Shown: piece by piece, positions 14,155 through 21,828 of the stretch
Layout of the letters: each line of letters opens with the position of its first letter
Position numbering within the stretch: the stretch's first letter is position 1
NCBI GenBank assembly: GCA_023128635.1
Contig: JAGMDP010000136.1
Location: 1-22,229 of the forward strand
DNA: 22,229 bases
Origin: Candidatus Heimdallarchaeota archaeon
Lineage (GTDB): Archaea; Asgardarchaeota; Heimdallarchaeia; JABLTI01
Reading direction: 5' to 3'
Made by a program: the position numbers and the translations under genes
Notes under the pieces: generated by a model
Database searches by the model: none
What the model was told of the DNA's origin: nothing
The model's input: only the letters and a program-made list of their open reading frames with translations

Positions 14155-14479
14155 GCCTTTTGATGTTTTTTGTCTTATCAGTTTAATGTTGTGCTAATTT
14201 GCTAAAATACTAATATTAAAAAAGCAATTTCTTCTTAATAATTTAATACGAATGATTTTAAATGTCAAAAGCGCAACAAATAATAACTAGGAAGTAAATA
14301 TTTTCGATAGGAAATCGACCTCAGTTATACACATAACAAAGGTCTTATAAGAAAGCAAAAGAACATCTTTGTTGAAGATAAAGCTTTCAGAAAGCAAGGA
14401 AATAATATTTATATTTAAAAAAATTCGGAGAATTTAACACTCATAAAGATAAAAAAAGAATAAATGAGGGGCAAAATAA
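14155..14479. other. AT-rich intergenic region with promoter of the polyproline membrane protein
   Basis: No gene seen in these 325 bases. A TATA-like TATTTATATTTAAA lies at 14405-14418, about 65 bases before the TTG start. Small symmetric elements occur: TCGAT-AGGAA-ATCGA near 14304-14318, CTTATAAG near 14343, and the 13-base palindrome GCTTTCAGAAAGC near 14383-14395, just upstream of the TATA element. None is convincing as an RNA gene. Confidence 0.4.
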
Positions 14480-15433
14480 TTGGTTTGGTATGATTTCATA
14501 TTTGAATTACCCATAAACAGTCCAGGATGGTCCGCAGTTATCTATGCGTCAATATTCTGGTTTGTCATTGTACTTATAATCGCTATTGTTTGGATAGCTA
14601 CAGCAAGAAGAAAGAAAGGAGTAGATGTCTCTGCATTAGCTGCATTAGCATCCTCAGAACCAATGTCCGAAGGTGCTGCCGCAAGTGCAGATCCTCGAGA
14701 GGTTATGACTATTTTGTCCATTGAACGTTTAGCAGCAAGTACTGCTCTTTCTGCAGTAAAAGATGCAAGAAGAAGTAAACGCATAAGCTCAACTGTTAGT
14801 GATAGTCTTTCCAGTAGATATAAAGCTAGAATAACTAAAATCGATGCTGATTTGAAGAGAAGATCTGGTGCTCAAGAATACCAATCACTTGCTGAAAGCC
14901 TAGAGTCAAGCAGAGATCGTTTAAGAGATCAGGTAATGCCATCTCCAGCAACACCTCCTCCTCCCCCAACATCTGGTACTCCAGGAATTCCTCCAACAGC
15001 TCCTCCTGTTCCCGGTTCAGCTCCTCCAAAATTACCTCCTACAGGACCACCAACATCTGGTGCTCCACCTTCAGTTCCTACAATTCCATCCATACCAACA
15101 GGAACTCCTCCAACAAAACCATCCTCTCCAATTCCTATTCCACCAAAAATACCTCCAGTATCAACAACTGCAAGACCAACAACAGTTGTTCCACCTAGCG
15201 TTGCACCCCCAACTATCTCCACACCACCTTTACCACCAAAACTTCCAACACAATCTCCTGTTGCACCACCAACAACTTCTGATATGGCTCCACCTCCCGT
15301 ACCAACTTCAGCTCCAACTACATCAGCTACACCAGCAACTGATAGCGACGGTCAAACTATTAGTGGTTTGCGAATGGAAATGTTGAGGGAATTAGCTCGC
15401 TTAAAGAAATTCATGAGCGAGGAAACACAATAA
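14480..15433 (+). CDS. Single-pass membrane protein with a long polyproline-rich cytosolic region
   Basis: No named family recognised. The 317 residues have a short N-terminus, one transmembrane helix (about 19-41) followed by the basic ARRKKG stop-transfer (42-47, suggesting the rest is cytosolic), a helical segment rich in Ala/Ser/Arg (52-152), a Pro/Thr/Ser-rich region (154-286) and a C-terminal amphipathic helix (294-315: GLRMEMLRELARLKKFM). The proline region contains TPPPPPT, GPPTSGAPP, LPPKLP and APPPVP runs, of the kind bound by profilin, SH3, WW or EVH1 domains in eukaryotes. The start TTG at 14480 is supported by GAGGGG (14466-14471). The adjoining downstream gene is an Arf-like GTPase. 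A scaffold for cytoskeletal or membrane-trafficking proteins is conceivable but inferred. Confidence 0.8.
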   Translation: MVWYDFIFELPINSPGWSAVIYASIFWFVIVLIIAIVWIATARRKKGVDVSALAALASSEPMSEGAAASADPREVMTILSIERLAASTALSAVKDARRSKRISSTVSDSLSSRYKARITKIDADLKRRSGAQEYQSLAESLESSRDRLRDQVMPSPATPPPPPTSGTPGIPPTAPPVPGSAPPKLPPTGPPTSGAPPSVPTIPSIPTGTPPTKPSSPIPIPPKIPPVSTTARPTTVVPPSVAPPTISTPPLPPKLPTQSPVAPPTTSDMAPPPVPTSAPTTSATPATDSDGQTISGLRMEMLRELARLKKFMSEETQ

Positions 15434-15458
15434 TTAGCAAATCATGATTAATTAATGA

Positions 15459-15480
15459 TTAAGGGAAACTTCTCCCTTAA
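15459..15480 (+). terminator. Hairpin after the polyproline membrane protein
   Basis: TTAAGGGA (15459-15466) and TCCCTTAA (15473-15480) pair perfectly over 8 bp around AACTTC, 25 bases after the stop, and are followed by a T-rich tract (15487-15516). This is a plausible transcript end, consistent with the GTPase having its own promoter. Confidence 0.6.
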
Positions 15481-15520
15481 CTTCAAATTTCTTCAGACTT
15501 TTTGTTTAATTTATCTTTAC

Positions 15521-15543
15521 AATGCAATTATGATAATTGCATT
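15521..15543. promoter_or_regulatory. 23-base palindrome upstream of the Arf-like GTPase (candidate operator)
   Basis: Arms AATGCAATTA (15521-15530) and TAATTGCATT (15534-15543) are perfect 10-bp complements around TGA. It sits about 20 bases upstream of the TATA-like CTATATAGA (15564-15572), a normal place for an archaeal regulator. A hairpin role is less likely because transcription should begin near 15595. Confidence 0.5.
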
Positions 15544-15563
15544 AACATTAATACTAGTAAGAG

Positions 15564-15572
15564 CTATATAGA
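15564..15572 (+). promoter_or_regulatory. TATA box for the Arf-like GTPase gene
   Basis: CTATATAGA is centred about 34 bases before the ATG at 15602, giving an expected leader of only a few bases. This agrees with the lack of a clear ribosome site. Confidence 0.5.
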
Positions 15573-15601
15573 AGTAGAATCTTTGTGTTGGAATTGATTA
15601 A

Positions 15602-16528
15602 ATGTCTGCTATAAAAAATCTCATGACGAAATTTGACGTGAAGATATCAATTGCTATAGTGGGCTTAGTTAATTCTGGAAAAACCGAATTTGTGAAACGA
15701 ATCCTTCAAACCGATGAATTCATTGAGGCTTCAGTGAGTAATACAACGGAATTTGAGCTACAAATTCTAGATAATTTTTCTTTATTAACTTGGGATTTAG
15801 ATGATCAAATTCCCCAAAAGAAAACTCTTTGGAAACGTTCCATTCTTGGCGCAAATGCTTTACTTTTCCTTATTGATTCAACTAATAAGGATAGCTTTCA
15901 GCAAAATCGAAAGTTGATTAAAGAGCTAGTTGAAAAGAATTTTCCCATAAGGTTACTTATTCTGGGTTCTAAATCGGACTTGCCAAATTCTGCTTCTGTG
16001 GGAGAATTAATGACAAGTCTTGGTCTAATGGATCTTGATAAAATCAAATGTGATGTTGATCTTTTCAAATTCTCTTCAAAAACAGGTGAAGGATTGTATG
16101 CTATTGAAGAATGGTTGAATAGAATTCTCTTCAAACGACGAGAACGAGTTATTAATTACACAAAGATTGTTGCTTGTATAACACTTTGCGAAGAAAGTGG
16201 AGCAATAAATGAAGCTATTTTAATAGAAAAACCTAACCTTACGTTATTAGCAACATTACGGGAATTAAAACGAAAAGTAATGATATTCTCAAGAACTATG
16301 AGAGTTCACGGATCAGGAGAAGAAGTTATAGAAATCGCTAACTTCAAAATCCCACTTGTAAAGGAACATAGACACATAGTAGCTTTGGTTGTTGGTTCGC
16401 ATGATTCTGTTCCACGAGCAATCGAAATATCTCGAAACGTGTTGAAAATCATAAGTCCTTATTGTGATAAATCAATAAACTTAGTTAAAATCATTCGGGA
16501 TCTTTATCCTTTGGATGTTTTATATTAA
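15602..16528 (+). CDS. Arf/Rag-like small GTPase domain with an extra C-terminal domain
   Basis: A Ras-superfamily P-loop protein, 308 residues. The GTPase domain (about 12-178) has the P-loop GLVNSGKT (21-28), a switch II region WDLDDQ (64-69) in place of Arf/Rag-type WDxGGQ, a base-recognition motif SKSD (123-126, consensus NKxD) and SSKTGEG (158-164, consensus SAK). It has no lipidation cysteine and no myristoylation glycine. The remaining ~125 residues (185-308) form an alpha/beta domain (strands KIVACITLC, EEVIEIANFKI, HIVALVVGS, and closing helices) with the strand/helix pattern of roadblock or longin folds, as in Rag GTPases; this is by pattern only. Loss of both switch II glycines may change the GTP cycle. 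Such GTPases are plentiful in Asgard archaea. Confidence 0.82.
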   Translation: MSAIKNLMTKFDVKISIAIVGLVNSGKTEFVKRILQTDEFIEASVSNTTEFELQILDNFSLLTWDLDDQIPQKKTLWKRSILGANALLFLIDSTNKDSFQQNRKLIKELVEKNFPIRLLILGSKSDLPNSASVGELMTSLGLMDLDKIKCDVDLFKFSSKTGEGLYAIEEWLNRILFKRRERVINYTKIVACITLCEESGAINEAILIEKPNLTLLATLRELKRKVMIFSRTMRVHGSGEEVIEIANFKIPLVKEHRHIVALVVGSHDSVPRAIEISRNVLKIISPYCDKSINLVKIIRDLYPLDVLY

Positions 16529-16549
16529 CTTTAGCTTGCTTTTTTTTCT

Positions 16550-16654
16550 ACATTATATACATACTTTACATATTTTACATACTTTACATAGATTACAACT
16601 AATTTTGATTCAAAATTTACATGATTTACATAATTTACATACATTACATAGAAG
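16550..16654. repeat. Intergenic array of 9-nt ACATAnTTT repeats
   Basis: Units of exactly nine bases begin at 16550, 16559, 16568, 16577, 16586 and a degenerate one at 16595, then, after 15 unrelated bases, at 16619, 16628, 16637 and 16646. Typical units are ACATACTTT, ACATATTTT, ACATACTTT, ACATAGATT; ACATGATTT, ACATAATTT, ACATACATT. They lie in the 341-base gap between the GTPase and the kor operon, after a T-run (16541-16547) that may end the GTPase transcript. The rest of the gap (16655-16869) is A-rich, with a weak TATA-like TGTATAGAATAA at 16801-16812 and no gene. A 75-codon frame through the array only reflects the 9-base period. Confidence 0.75.
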
Positions 16655-16869
16655 AAATTTCTGTAAAAATAAGAAAATCATCATTTTATCATATAAAATA
16701 GCCATTTTTAACAAAAAAATCCAATATTTGAAAGCAAAATAAAGTCAATAAACTATACAAAATAGAAAAAACAAAGCAAAAACTTGCGTTAGATAACAAC
16801 TGTATAGAATAATTTTTTAAGTGATTAATGTTTAGGGGTTGACAAAATCAAGACAGTGTCGTTTGCGCA

Positions 16870-17166
16870 ATGACAGCTAAGAAAGCAATATCGTTTATAC
16901 CCCCAGAATTTAAAGAGCAGGAGAAATGGCAGCTAAAGATAATTACAGATCGCTGTAAGGGTTGCCTGTTTTGCATTATGTATTGTCCTACTGAGATATT
17001 GGAAAGTTCTCCCGAAATCAATGCTAAGGGATATCATCCTCCCAGATTGAAAAAAGGTGAAACGATGGACGATTGTGCAAAATGTGGTTTTTGTGAATTA
17101 ATTTGTCCCGAATTCTCAATATTTCTTGTGAAGGATAAAGATAAATCTGGTGCAAAAACTGAGTAA
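16870..17166 (+). CDS. korD: 2-oxoacid:ferredoxin oxidoreductase delta subunit (2x[4Fe-4S] ferredoxin)
   Basis: Electron-transfer subunit of the cytosolic oxoacid:ferredoxin oxidoreductase. The 98 residues carry two cluster motifs, CKGCLFCIMYCP (about 29-40) and CAKCGFCELICP (about 69-80), as in bacterial-type ferredoxins. It is the first gene of the tight cluster korD-A-B-C, the usual archaeal order, which supports KorD rather than a free ferredoxin. There are 44 bases before korA. ATG at 16870 is the first plausible start. Confidence 0.88.
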   Translation: MTAKKAISFIPPEFKEQEKWQLKIITDRCKGCLFCIMYCPTEILESSPEINAKGYHPPRLKKGETMDDCAKCGFCELICPEFSIFLVKDKDKSGAKTE

Positions 17167-17210
17167 AATAGGTAAAAAATTAAAGAAAATTTAAAGTAAG
17201 GCGAAAATGG

Positions 17211-18377
17211 ATGAGTAAAAAAGCACCACAAAATGAAGTTTTAACCGGGGAGCACTATATAAGCGGCAATGAAGCAATTGCTGAAGGATGTCTTGCTGCT
17301 GGTTGCAAATTTTTTGGCGGTTATCCAATTACCCCCTCAAGTGAGATCGCAGAACGGATCTCTCAACGTCTTCCCCTCTTAGGTGGAGTTTTCATTCAAA
17401 TGGAAGACGAAATTGCATCTATGGCTACAATTTTGGGGGCATCTTGGGCCGGAAAGAAATCTATGACAGCAACCTCGGGACCCGGTATTTCATTAATGAT
17501 GGAAAATATTGGTCTAGGAGTCATGACAGAAACTCCTTGTGTAATTATTAATGTTCAAAGAGGAGGACCATCAACTGGTCTCCCAACACTAGTTGGACAA
17601 CAAGATGTTATGCAAGCAAGATGGGGTTCTCATGGTGATTATGAATTAATCGCACTTGCCCCGAATTCTGTACAGGAAGCATTTGATCTCTCAATAGAGT
17701 GCTTCAATTTAGCAGAAGAATATCGCACTCCAGTGATAATGCTTACAGATGAATCGATTTGCCACATGTTTGAGAAATTAGTCATTCCTCCGAAAAGTAA
17801 GATAAAGATTAAGAATCGAAAGAAACCAAAGGGTTCTCCCAAAGATTATCTTACCTTTAAACCGGATGCAGATTTAATTCCCCCAATGGCTACAGCAGGT
17901 GAAGGTTACAAAGTATTCGTAACAGGTTTAACTCATAATGAAAAGGGTTATCCTGTAATTACTGCAGAAGCTCAAGAAATACTTGTGAAACGTTTATGTG
18001 ATAAAATTTTACTGAACGAGGAAAAAATAAGGAAAGTTGAAAGCTATAAGGTAGATGATGCTAAAGTCCTAGTTATTGCATATGGCATTACTTCACGTTC
18101 AGCAAAAGGAGCAGTGGATCTTGCTCGTAAAAAGGGTATTAAGGCAGGTCTTTTGCGCTTAATCACTATTTGGCCTTTCCCAACAAAATTAATTGCGAAA
18201 CTTGCAGAAAAAACTAATGCAATCGTTGTTGCGGAGATAAACAATGGTCAAATAATTAAGGAAGTTAAAGAATCAACAAATAGGAAAATTCCTATCGTTC
18301 TTTCTTCAAAGCTTGGTGGAATTGTTCATACACCAAAAGAAATTCTTATGAAAATAGAGGAAGTCGCTAAAAAATGA
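17211..18377 (+). CDS. korA: 2-oxoacid:ferredoxin oxidoreductase alpha subunit
   Basis: Binds the oxoacid and CoA side of the enzyme that decarboxylates a 2-oxoacid (2-oxoglutarate in the Kor group) to acyl-CoA, passing electrons to ferredoxin. The 388 residues show GNEAIAEGCLAAGCKFFGGYPITPSSEIAE (about 19-48), FIQMEDEIAS, TSGPGISLM and NVQRGGPSTGLPT, all family hallmarks, plus the C-terminal transketolase-like part (VLVIAYGITSRSAKGAV; AGLLRLITIWPFP). ATG at 17211 follows AAGGCG; the ATG four bases earlier is out of frame and runs into a stop. It overlaps korB by four bases (ATGA). The exact oxoacid cannot be fixed from the sequence. Confidence 0.92.
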   Translation: MSKKAPQNEVLTGEHYISGNEAIAEGCLAAGCKFFGGYPITPSSEIAERISQRLPLLGGVFIQMEDEIASMATILGASWAGKKSMTATSGPGISLMMENIGLGVMTETPCVIINVQRGGPSTGLPTLVGQQDVMQARWGSHGDYELIALAPNSVQEAFDLSIECFNLAEEYRTPVIMLTDESICHMFEKLVIPPKSKIKIKNRKKPKGSPKDYLTFKPDADLIPPMATAGEGYKVFVTGLTHNEKGYPVITAEAQEILVKRLCDKILLNEEKIRKVESYKVDDAKVLVIAYGITSRSAKGAVDLARKKGIKAGLLRLITIWPFPTKLIAKLAEKTNAIVVAEINNGQIIKEVKESTNRKIPIVLSSKLGGIVHTPKEILMKIEEVAKK

Positions 18378-19243
18378 CCACTTCAGAAAAATCTGTTCGA
18401 GATACAATATTGGAAGCTAAAAAACATCCTATGGATCATCTATTACGATGGGATCGACTACCACATGTATGGTGTAGTGGATGTGGACTTGGTAGCATGT
18501 TATCGTGTTTTGTCCAAGCATTAACTAATACTGGATTAGATCTGAAAAAATATGCAATTGTATCTGGAATTGGCTGCACAGGTAGGGTTTCAGGTTATCT
18601 GAATCTTGACGTTTTTCATACAACTCATGGTCGAGCTATACCATTTGCTATTGGATTAAAACTAGCAAATCCAGAATTAAACGTGATAGTTTTTTCTGGT
18701 GATGGCGATTTATTTGCAATAGGTGGAAATCACATTATTCACGCAGCAAGAAGAAACGTAGATATCACAGTAATTTGTTCAAACAACTTCAACTATGGCA
18801 TGACGGGCGGTCAATTAGCTCCTACTACCCCAATAGACGCATTGACTTCTACATCTCCTCATGGTAATGTAGAACCAGCTTTTAATTTGAGTGCTTTAGT
18901 TGCTGCTGCGGGTGCTACTTATGTTGCTCGTTGGACTTCTCTAAATGTTCGTCGATTAATGGCTTCAATGGAAGCTGCTATTCTCAGCAAAGGATTTTCC
19001 TTTATTGAAGTAATTAATCCTTGCCCTACAACATTTGGTCGAAGGAACAAATTTGACACAGGTCTAAAGATGCTTAATTTCTTCAAAAAACATACTGTCA
19101 TTAAACATGGAATTGATCCGAAGGATACTGGCATAGTATTTGGAAAGGATCTTATCGTGGGTGAATTTGTTAAGAAAACAGGTGTCCCAACACTTGATGA
19201 ACGAATCCAAAGTATTGGGAAAAAATCTGAGAAATATGGGTGA
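18374..19243 (+). CDS. korB: 2-oxoacid:ferredoxin oxidoreductase beta subunit (TPP-binding)
   Basis: Holds thiamine diphosphate. The 289 residues include VWCSGCGLGSM (about 32-42), SGIGCTGRVSGYLNLD, HTTHGRAIPFAIGLKLANP, and the TPP/Mg2+ motif GDGDLFAIGGNHIIHAARRN running into NNFNYGMTGGQLAPTTP. This is complete for a KorB-type subunit. Its start overlaps the korA stop, and korC follows after six bases, so the subunits are co-translated. Confidence 0.93.
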   Translation: MTTSEKSVRDTILEAKKHPMDHLLRWDRLPHVWCSGCGLGSMLSCFVQALTNTGLDLKKYAIVSGIGCTGRVSGYLNLDVFHTTHGRAIPFAIGLKLANPELNVIVFSGDGDLFAIGGNHIIHAARRNVDITVICSNNFNYGMTGGQLAPTTPIDALTSTSPHGNVEPAFNLSALVAAAGATYVARWTSLNVRRLMASMEAAILSKGFSFIEVINPCPTTFGRRNKFDTGLKMLNFFKKHTVIKHGIDPKDTGIVFGKDLIVGEFVKKTGVPTLDERIQSIGKKSEKYG

Positions 19244-19249
19244 TGCGAA

Positions 19250-19816
19250 ATGACTCGACATGAAATACGAATTTGCGGTTTTGGTGGACAAGGTATAGCT
19301 TTAGCCGGGAAAATCCTAGGCTCAGCAGTATCATTTGTTGAGAAAAAAAATAGTGTAACCACACAATCATATGGTCCTGAAAGCAGAGGTGGAGCAAGTG
19401 CAAGCAATGTTGTCATATCTGATGATATAGTAGATTTCCCTTATGTCACAGAACCTGAGATCTTTATTTGTATGAGTAAAGAAGCATACACAAAATATAT
19501 TGATTCTTTTAAAGAAGGTGGACTATTTCTCTATGAGGAGAATTTGGTACCCGTTGATGAAAGAATGAACAAAGCTAGTAAAATTTACAAAATCCCTGCA
19601 ACAGAAATCGCAGAGAAAGAATTAGGAAGAAAAATTGTCGCAAATATTGTCATGCTAGGATTCTTTGCTGAACTAAACTCCTTAATTAGCAAAAATGCAA
19701 TTCTTAAAGCAACCCTACAAATGGTACCAGCAAGATTCCAAAAATTAAATGAGAGAGCATTTAAAACTGGGATAGAATATGCTCAGAAAGTAAAACAGCA
19801 GGAGGTTAAAAAATAA
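19250..19816 (+). CDS. korC: 2-oxoacid:ferredoxin oxidoreductase gamma subunit
   Basis: A 188-residue gamma domain with EIRICGFGGQGIALAGKIL (about 5-23), TQSYGPESRGGASASNVVIS (38-57) and GRKIVANIVMLGFFAEL (about 135-151), the standard motifs of the POR/KOR gamma family. It completes the four-subunit enzyme. A purine-rich GGAGGTT near its 3' end (19801-19807) serves as the ribosome site of hdrA, which starts immediately after the korC stop. Confidence 0.92.
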   Translation: MTRHEIRICGFGGQGIALAGKILGSAVSFVEKKNSVTTQSYGPESRGGASASNVVISDDIVDFPYVTEPEIFICMSKEAYTKYIDSFKEGGLFLYEENLVPVDERMNKASKIYKIPATEIAEKELGRKIVANIVMLGFFAELNSLISKNAILKATLQMVPARFQKLNERAFKTGIEYAQKVKQQEVKK

Positions 19817-21811
19817 GTGACTGCTGAAAGTAAGAAAAATAATCCCACATCAAAAAAACGTATAGGTGTCTTTGTTTGCCATTGTGGTAAAAACATTGCT
19901 GAAATGGTAGATGTTCAGAAAGCAGCAGAAGTTTCTAAGGATCTTGAAGGCGTTGTTTTCACAACACATAGTCATTATTTGTGTTCTGAACCAGGTCAAA
20001 AAGAACTGACAGAAGCAATAAAATCCCATAACTTAAGTTCAATTGTTTGTGCTTGTTGTTCACCAACATTGCATGAAGAAACATTTAGAACAGTAGCTGA
20101 AAGTGCTGGGATGAATAAATATGAAGTTGAGATAGCTAATATACGAGAGAAATGTAGTTGGGTTCATACTGAAAGAGGTAAAGCAACCGAGAAAGCAATA
20201 AGAATCATTGAAACAAAAGTTGAAAAAGCTTTACTAAACGAACCTCTAACACCTGCTTCTGTTGATGTTAATAGAAGATGTTTGGTTATTGGTGCAGGAA
20301 TTACCGGAATACAATCCGCATTAGACATTGCTGATGCTGGTTTTGATGTAACCCTTGTCGAGAAATCACCAACTATTGGCGGACATATGGCACAATTATC
20401 TTCTACATTCCCAACACTTGATTGCTCTCAATGTATTCTTTCTCCAAAAATGTCGCAGATTGGACACCATGACAAGATTGAGTTAATTACTAATGCAGAA
20501 GTGACAAACATTTCTGGATTTGTTGGTAATTTTAACGTAGATATTAAGAAATATCCTCGATATGTAGATCCCGACAAATGTACACTTTGTGATGATTGTG
20601 TAGATGTTTGTCCTGTAGTTGTTCCTAGCGAATTCGAGGGCGGGCTAAGTCCAAGAAAAGCTATCTACTTACCTTTTCCACAAGCAGTTCCTAGTGTTTA
20701 TACATTAGATCCTGAAAATTGTTTAGGGATACATCCTCTAATTTGCTCAAAATGTAGAGATATTTGTGGACCTCAAGCAATTGATTACGATATGGTGACT
20801 GAAACAATCAACAAAGATTACGGTGCAATAATTATAGCATCTGGTTTTGATTTATACGATATCTCAAAAGTCCAAGAATATGAATTTGGTACTGATGTAG
20901 ATGTCATTGACGGAATTCAATTCGAAAGATTACTAAGTAGTTCAGGACCCACCGGTGGTGATGTCCTAAGACCTTCAGATCATAAGAAACCTGAAACAGT
21001 CGTTTTCGTTCAATGCGTAGGGAGTCGTGATCCTGAACATCACATGGCGTACTGTAGTAAAATATGTTGTACTTATACAGGCAAACATGCTTTGCTCCTC
21101 AAAGAGCAAGCTCCTGATACAGAGGTCTATATCTTCTACATTGATATTCGTGCAGCAGGTCGCGGTTATGAAGAATTTATCCAAAGAGCTCAAGAGAAAG
21201 GAGTCATTTATATCCGTGGTAAACCTTCTAAGATTTTCCGAGAAGGCGACAAGACAATTATTTGGGCTGCAAACACCTTAACTGGTGAAAGATTAGAAGT
21301 CGAAGCTGATATGGTTGTTTTGGCCCCTGCTATGATTCCCTCTTTTGATACAAAAGTAATCTCATCAATTACTAAGTGCAGTCTTGATGAATATGGCTTC
21401 TTCAAAGAAGCTCACATGAAATTACGACCCGTTGAAAGTTTAGTATCTGGTTTACTTGTTGCAGGCACCGCATTATCACCAAAAGATATCCCTGAATCCG
21501 TTGCACAAGGCAGTGCCGCAGCTGTTAAAGCACTCGCACTTCTCAACCAACCAAAACTATTCCACGAACCATTAGTTTCAACTGTCGATGAAGACAAATG
21601 CTGTGGTTGTAAGGTCTGTGTTGTAACATGCCCTTATGGAGCAATAACATTTGATAATGTAAACAATCACTCAGAAATAAATGAGATTTTGTGCGAAGGT
21701 TGTGGTACATGTGTTGCAGCTTGCGCTAGTGAAGCATTGTCATTGAAGAACCTAACAAATAAGCAAATGGAAAAAATGATCCATGTTGCACTAAAAGAAG
21801 AAGCAAAATGA
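19817..21811 (+). CDS. hdrA: HdrA-type flavoprotein (heterodisulfide reductase subunit A, bifurcation module)
   Basis: FAD iron-sulfur protein that bifurcates electrons between ferredoxin and a disulfide or other acceptor in Hdr complexes. The 664 residues, full length for HdrA, show the N-terminal cysteine domain (VCHCGKN at 20-26; C56; CACCSPT 78-84; C113), the FAD Rossmann motif VIGAGITGIQSALDIADAG (157-175) with GGHM, inserted cluster motifs CTLCDDCVDVCP (255-266) and CSKCRDICGP (310-319), FVQCVGSRD, and two C-terminal ferredoxin motifs, CCGCKVCVVTCP (595-606) and CEGCGTCVAAC (626-636). GTG at 19817 has GGAGGTT nine bases upstream. Placement directly after korC and before mvhD suggests that Kor supplies or receives ferredoxin electrons. 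HdrB/HdrC are not visible; they may lie to the right. Confidence 0.93.
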   Translation: MTAESKKNNPTSKKRIGVFVCHCGKNIAEMVDVQKAAEVSKDLEGVVFTTHSHYLCSEPGQKELTEAIKSHNLSSIVCACCSPTLHEETFRTVAESAGMNKYEVEIANIREKCSWVHTERGKATEKAIRIIETKVEKALLNEPLTPASVDVNRRCLVIGAGITGIQSALDIADAGFDVTLVEKSPTIGGHMAQLSSTFPTLDCSQCILSPKMSQIGHHDKIELITNAEVTNISGFVGNFNVDIKKYPRYVDPDKCTLCDDCVDVCPVVVPSEFEGGLSPRKAIYLPFPQAVPSVYTLDPENCLGIHPLICSKCRDICGPQAIDYDMVTETINKDYGAIIIASGFDLYDISKVQEYEFGTDVDVIDGIQFERLLSSSGPTGGDVLRPSDHKKPETVVFVQCVGSRDPEHHMAYCSKICCTYTGKHALLLKEQAPDTEVYIFYIDIRAAGRGYEEFIQRAQEKGVIYIRGKPSKIFREGDKTIIWAANTLTGERLEVEADMVVLAPAMIPSFDTKVISSITKCSLDEYGFFKEAHMKLRPVESLVSGLLVAGTALSPKDIPESVAQGSAAAVKALALLNQPKLFHEPLVSTVDEDKCCGCKVCVVTCPYGAITFDNVNNHSEINEILCEGCGTCVAACASEALSLKNLTNKQMEKMIHVALKEEAK

Positions 21812-21828
21812 AAAAGAGTGTAAGTTAA

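Noticed and set aside
14929..15386. Gly-rich minus-strand frame and Leu/His/Gln-rich plus-strand frame across the polyproline region
   Set aside because: Both are shadows of the CCA/CCT-rich proline codons; the +1 frame of the polyproline protein has a strong ribosome site, a membrane helix and a sensible C-terminal helix.
16550..16654. CRISPR-like array
   Set aside because: Units are only nine bases, directly abutting, with no unique spacers and no cas genes nearby.
16515..16742. 75-codon plus-strand frame through the 9-nt repeats (Leu-His-x tripeptides)
   Set aside because: The tripeptide pattern arises because the repeat period is three codons; its start overlaps the GTPase stop, there is no ribosome site, and the rest is lysine-rich AT bias.
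16839..16869. Bacterial-type -35 element (TTGACA) before korD
   Set aside because: No matching -10 at proper spacing, and all other promoters in the window look archaeal; chance match.
18919..19416. 165-codon minus-strand frame across korB/korC
   Set aside because: Opposes two firmly identified, conserved Kor genes, has no ribosome site and resembles no family.
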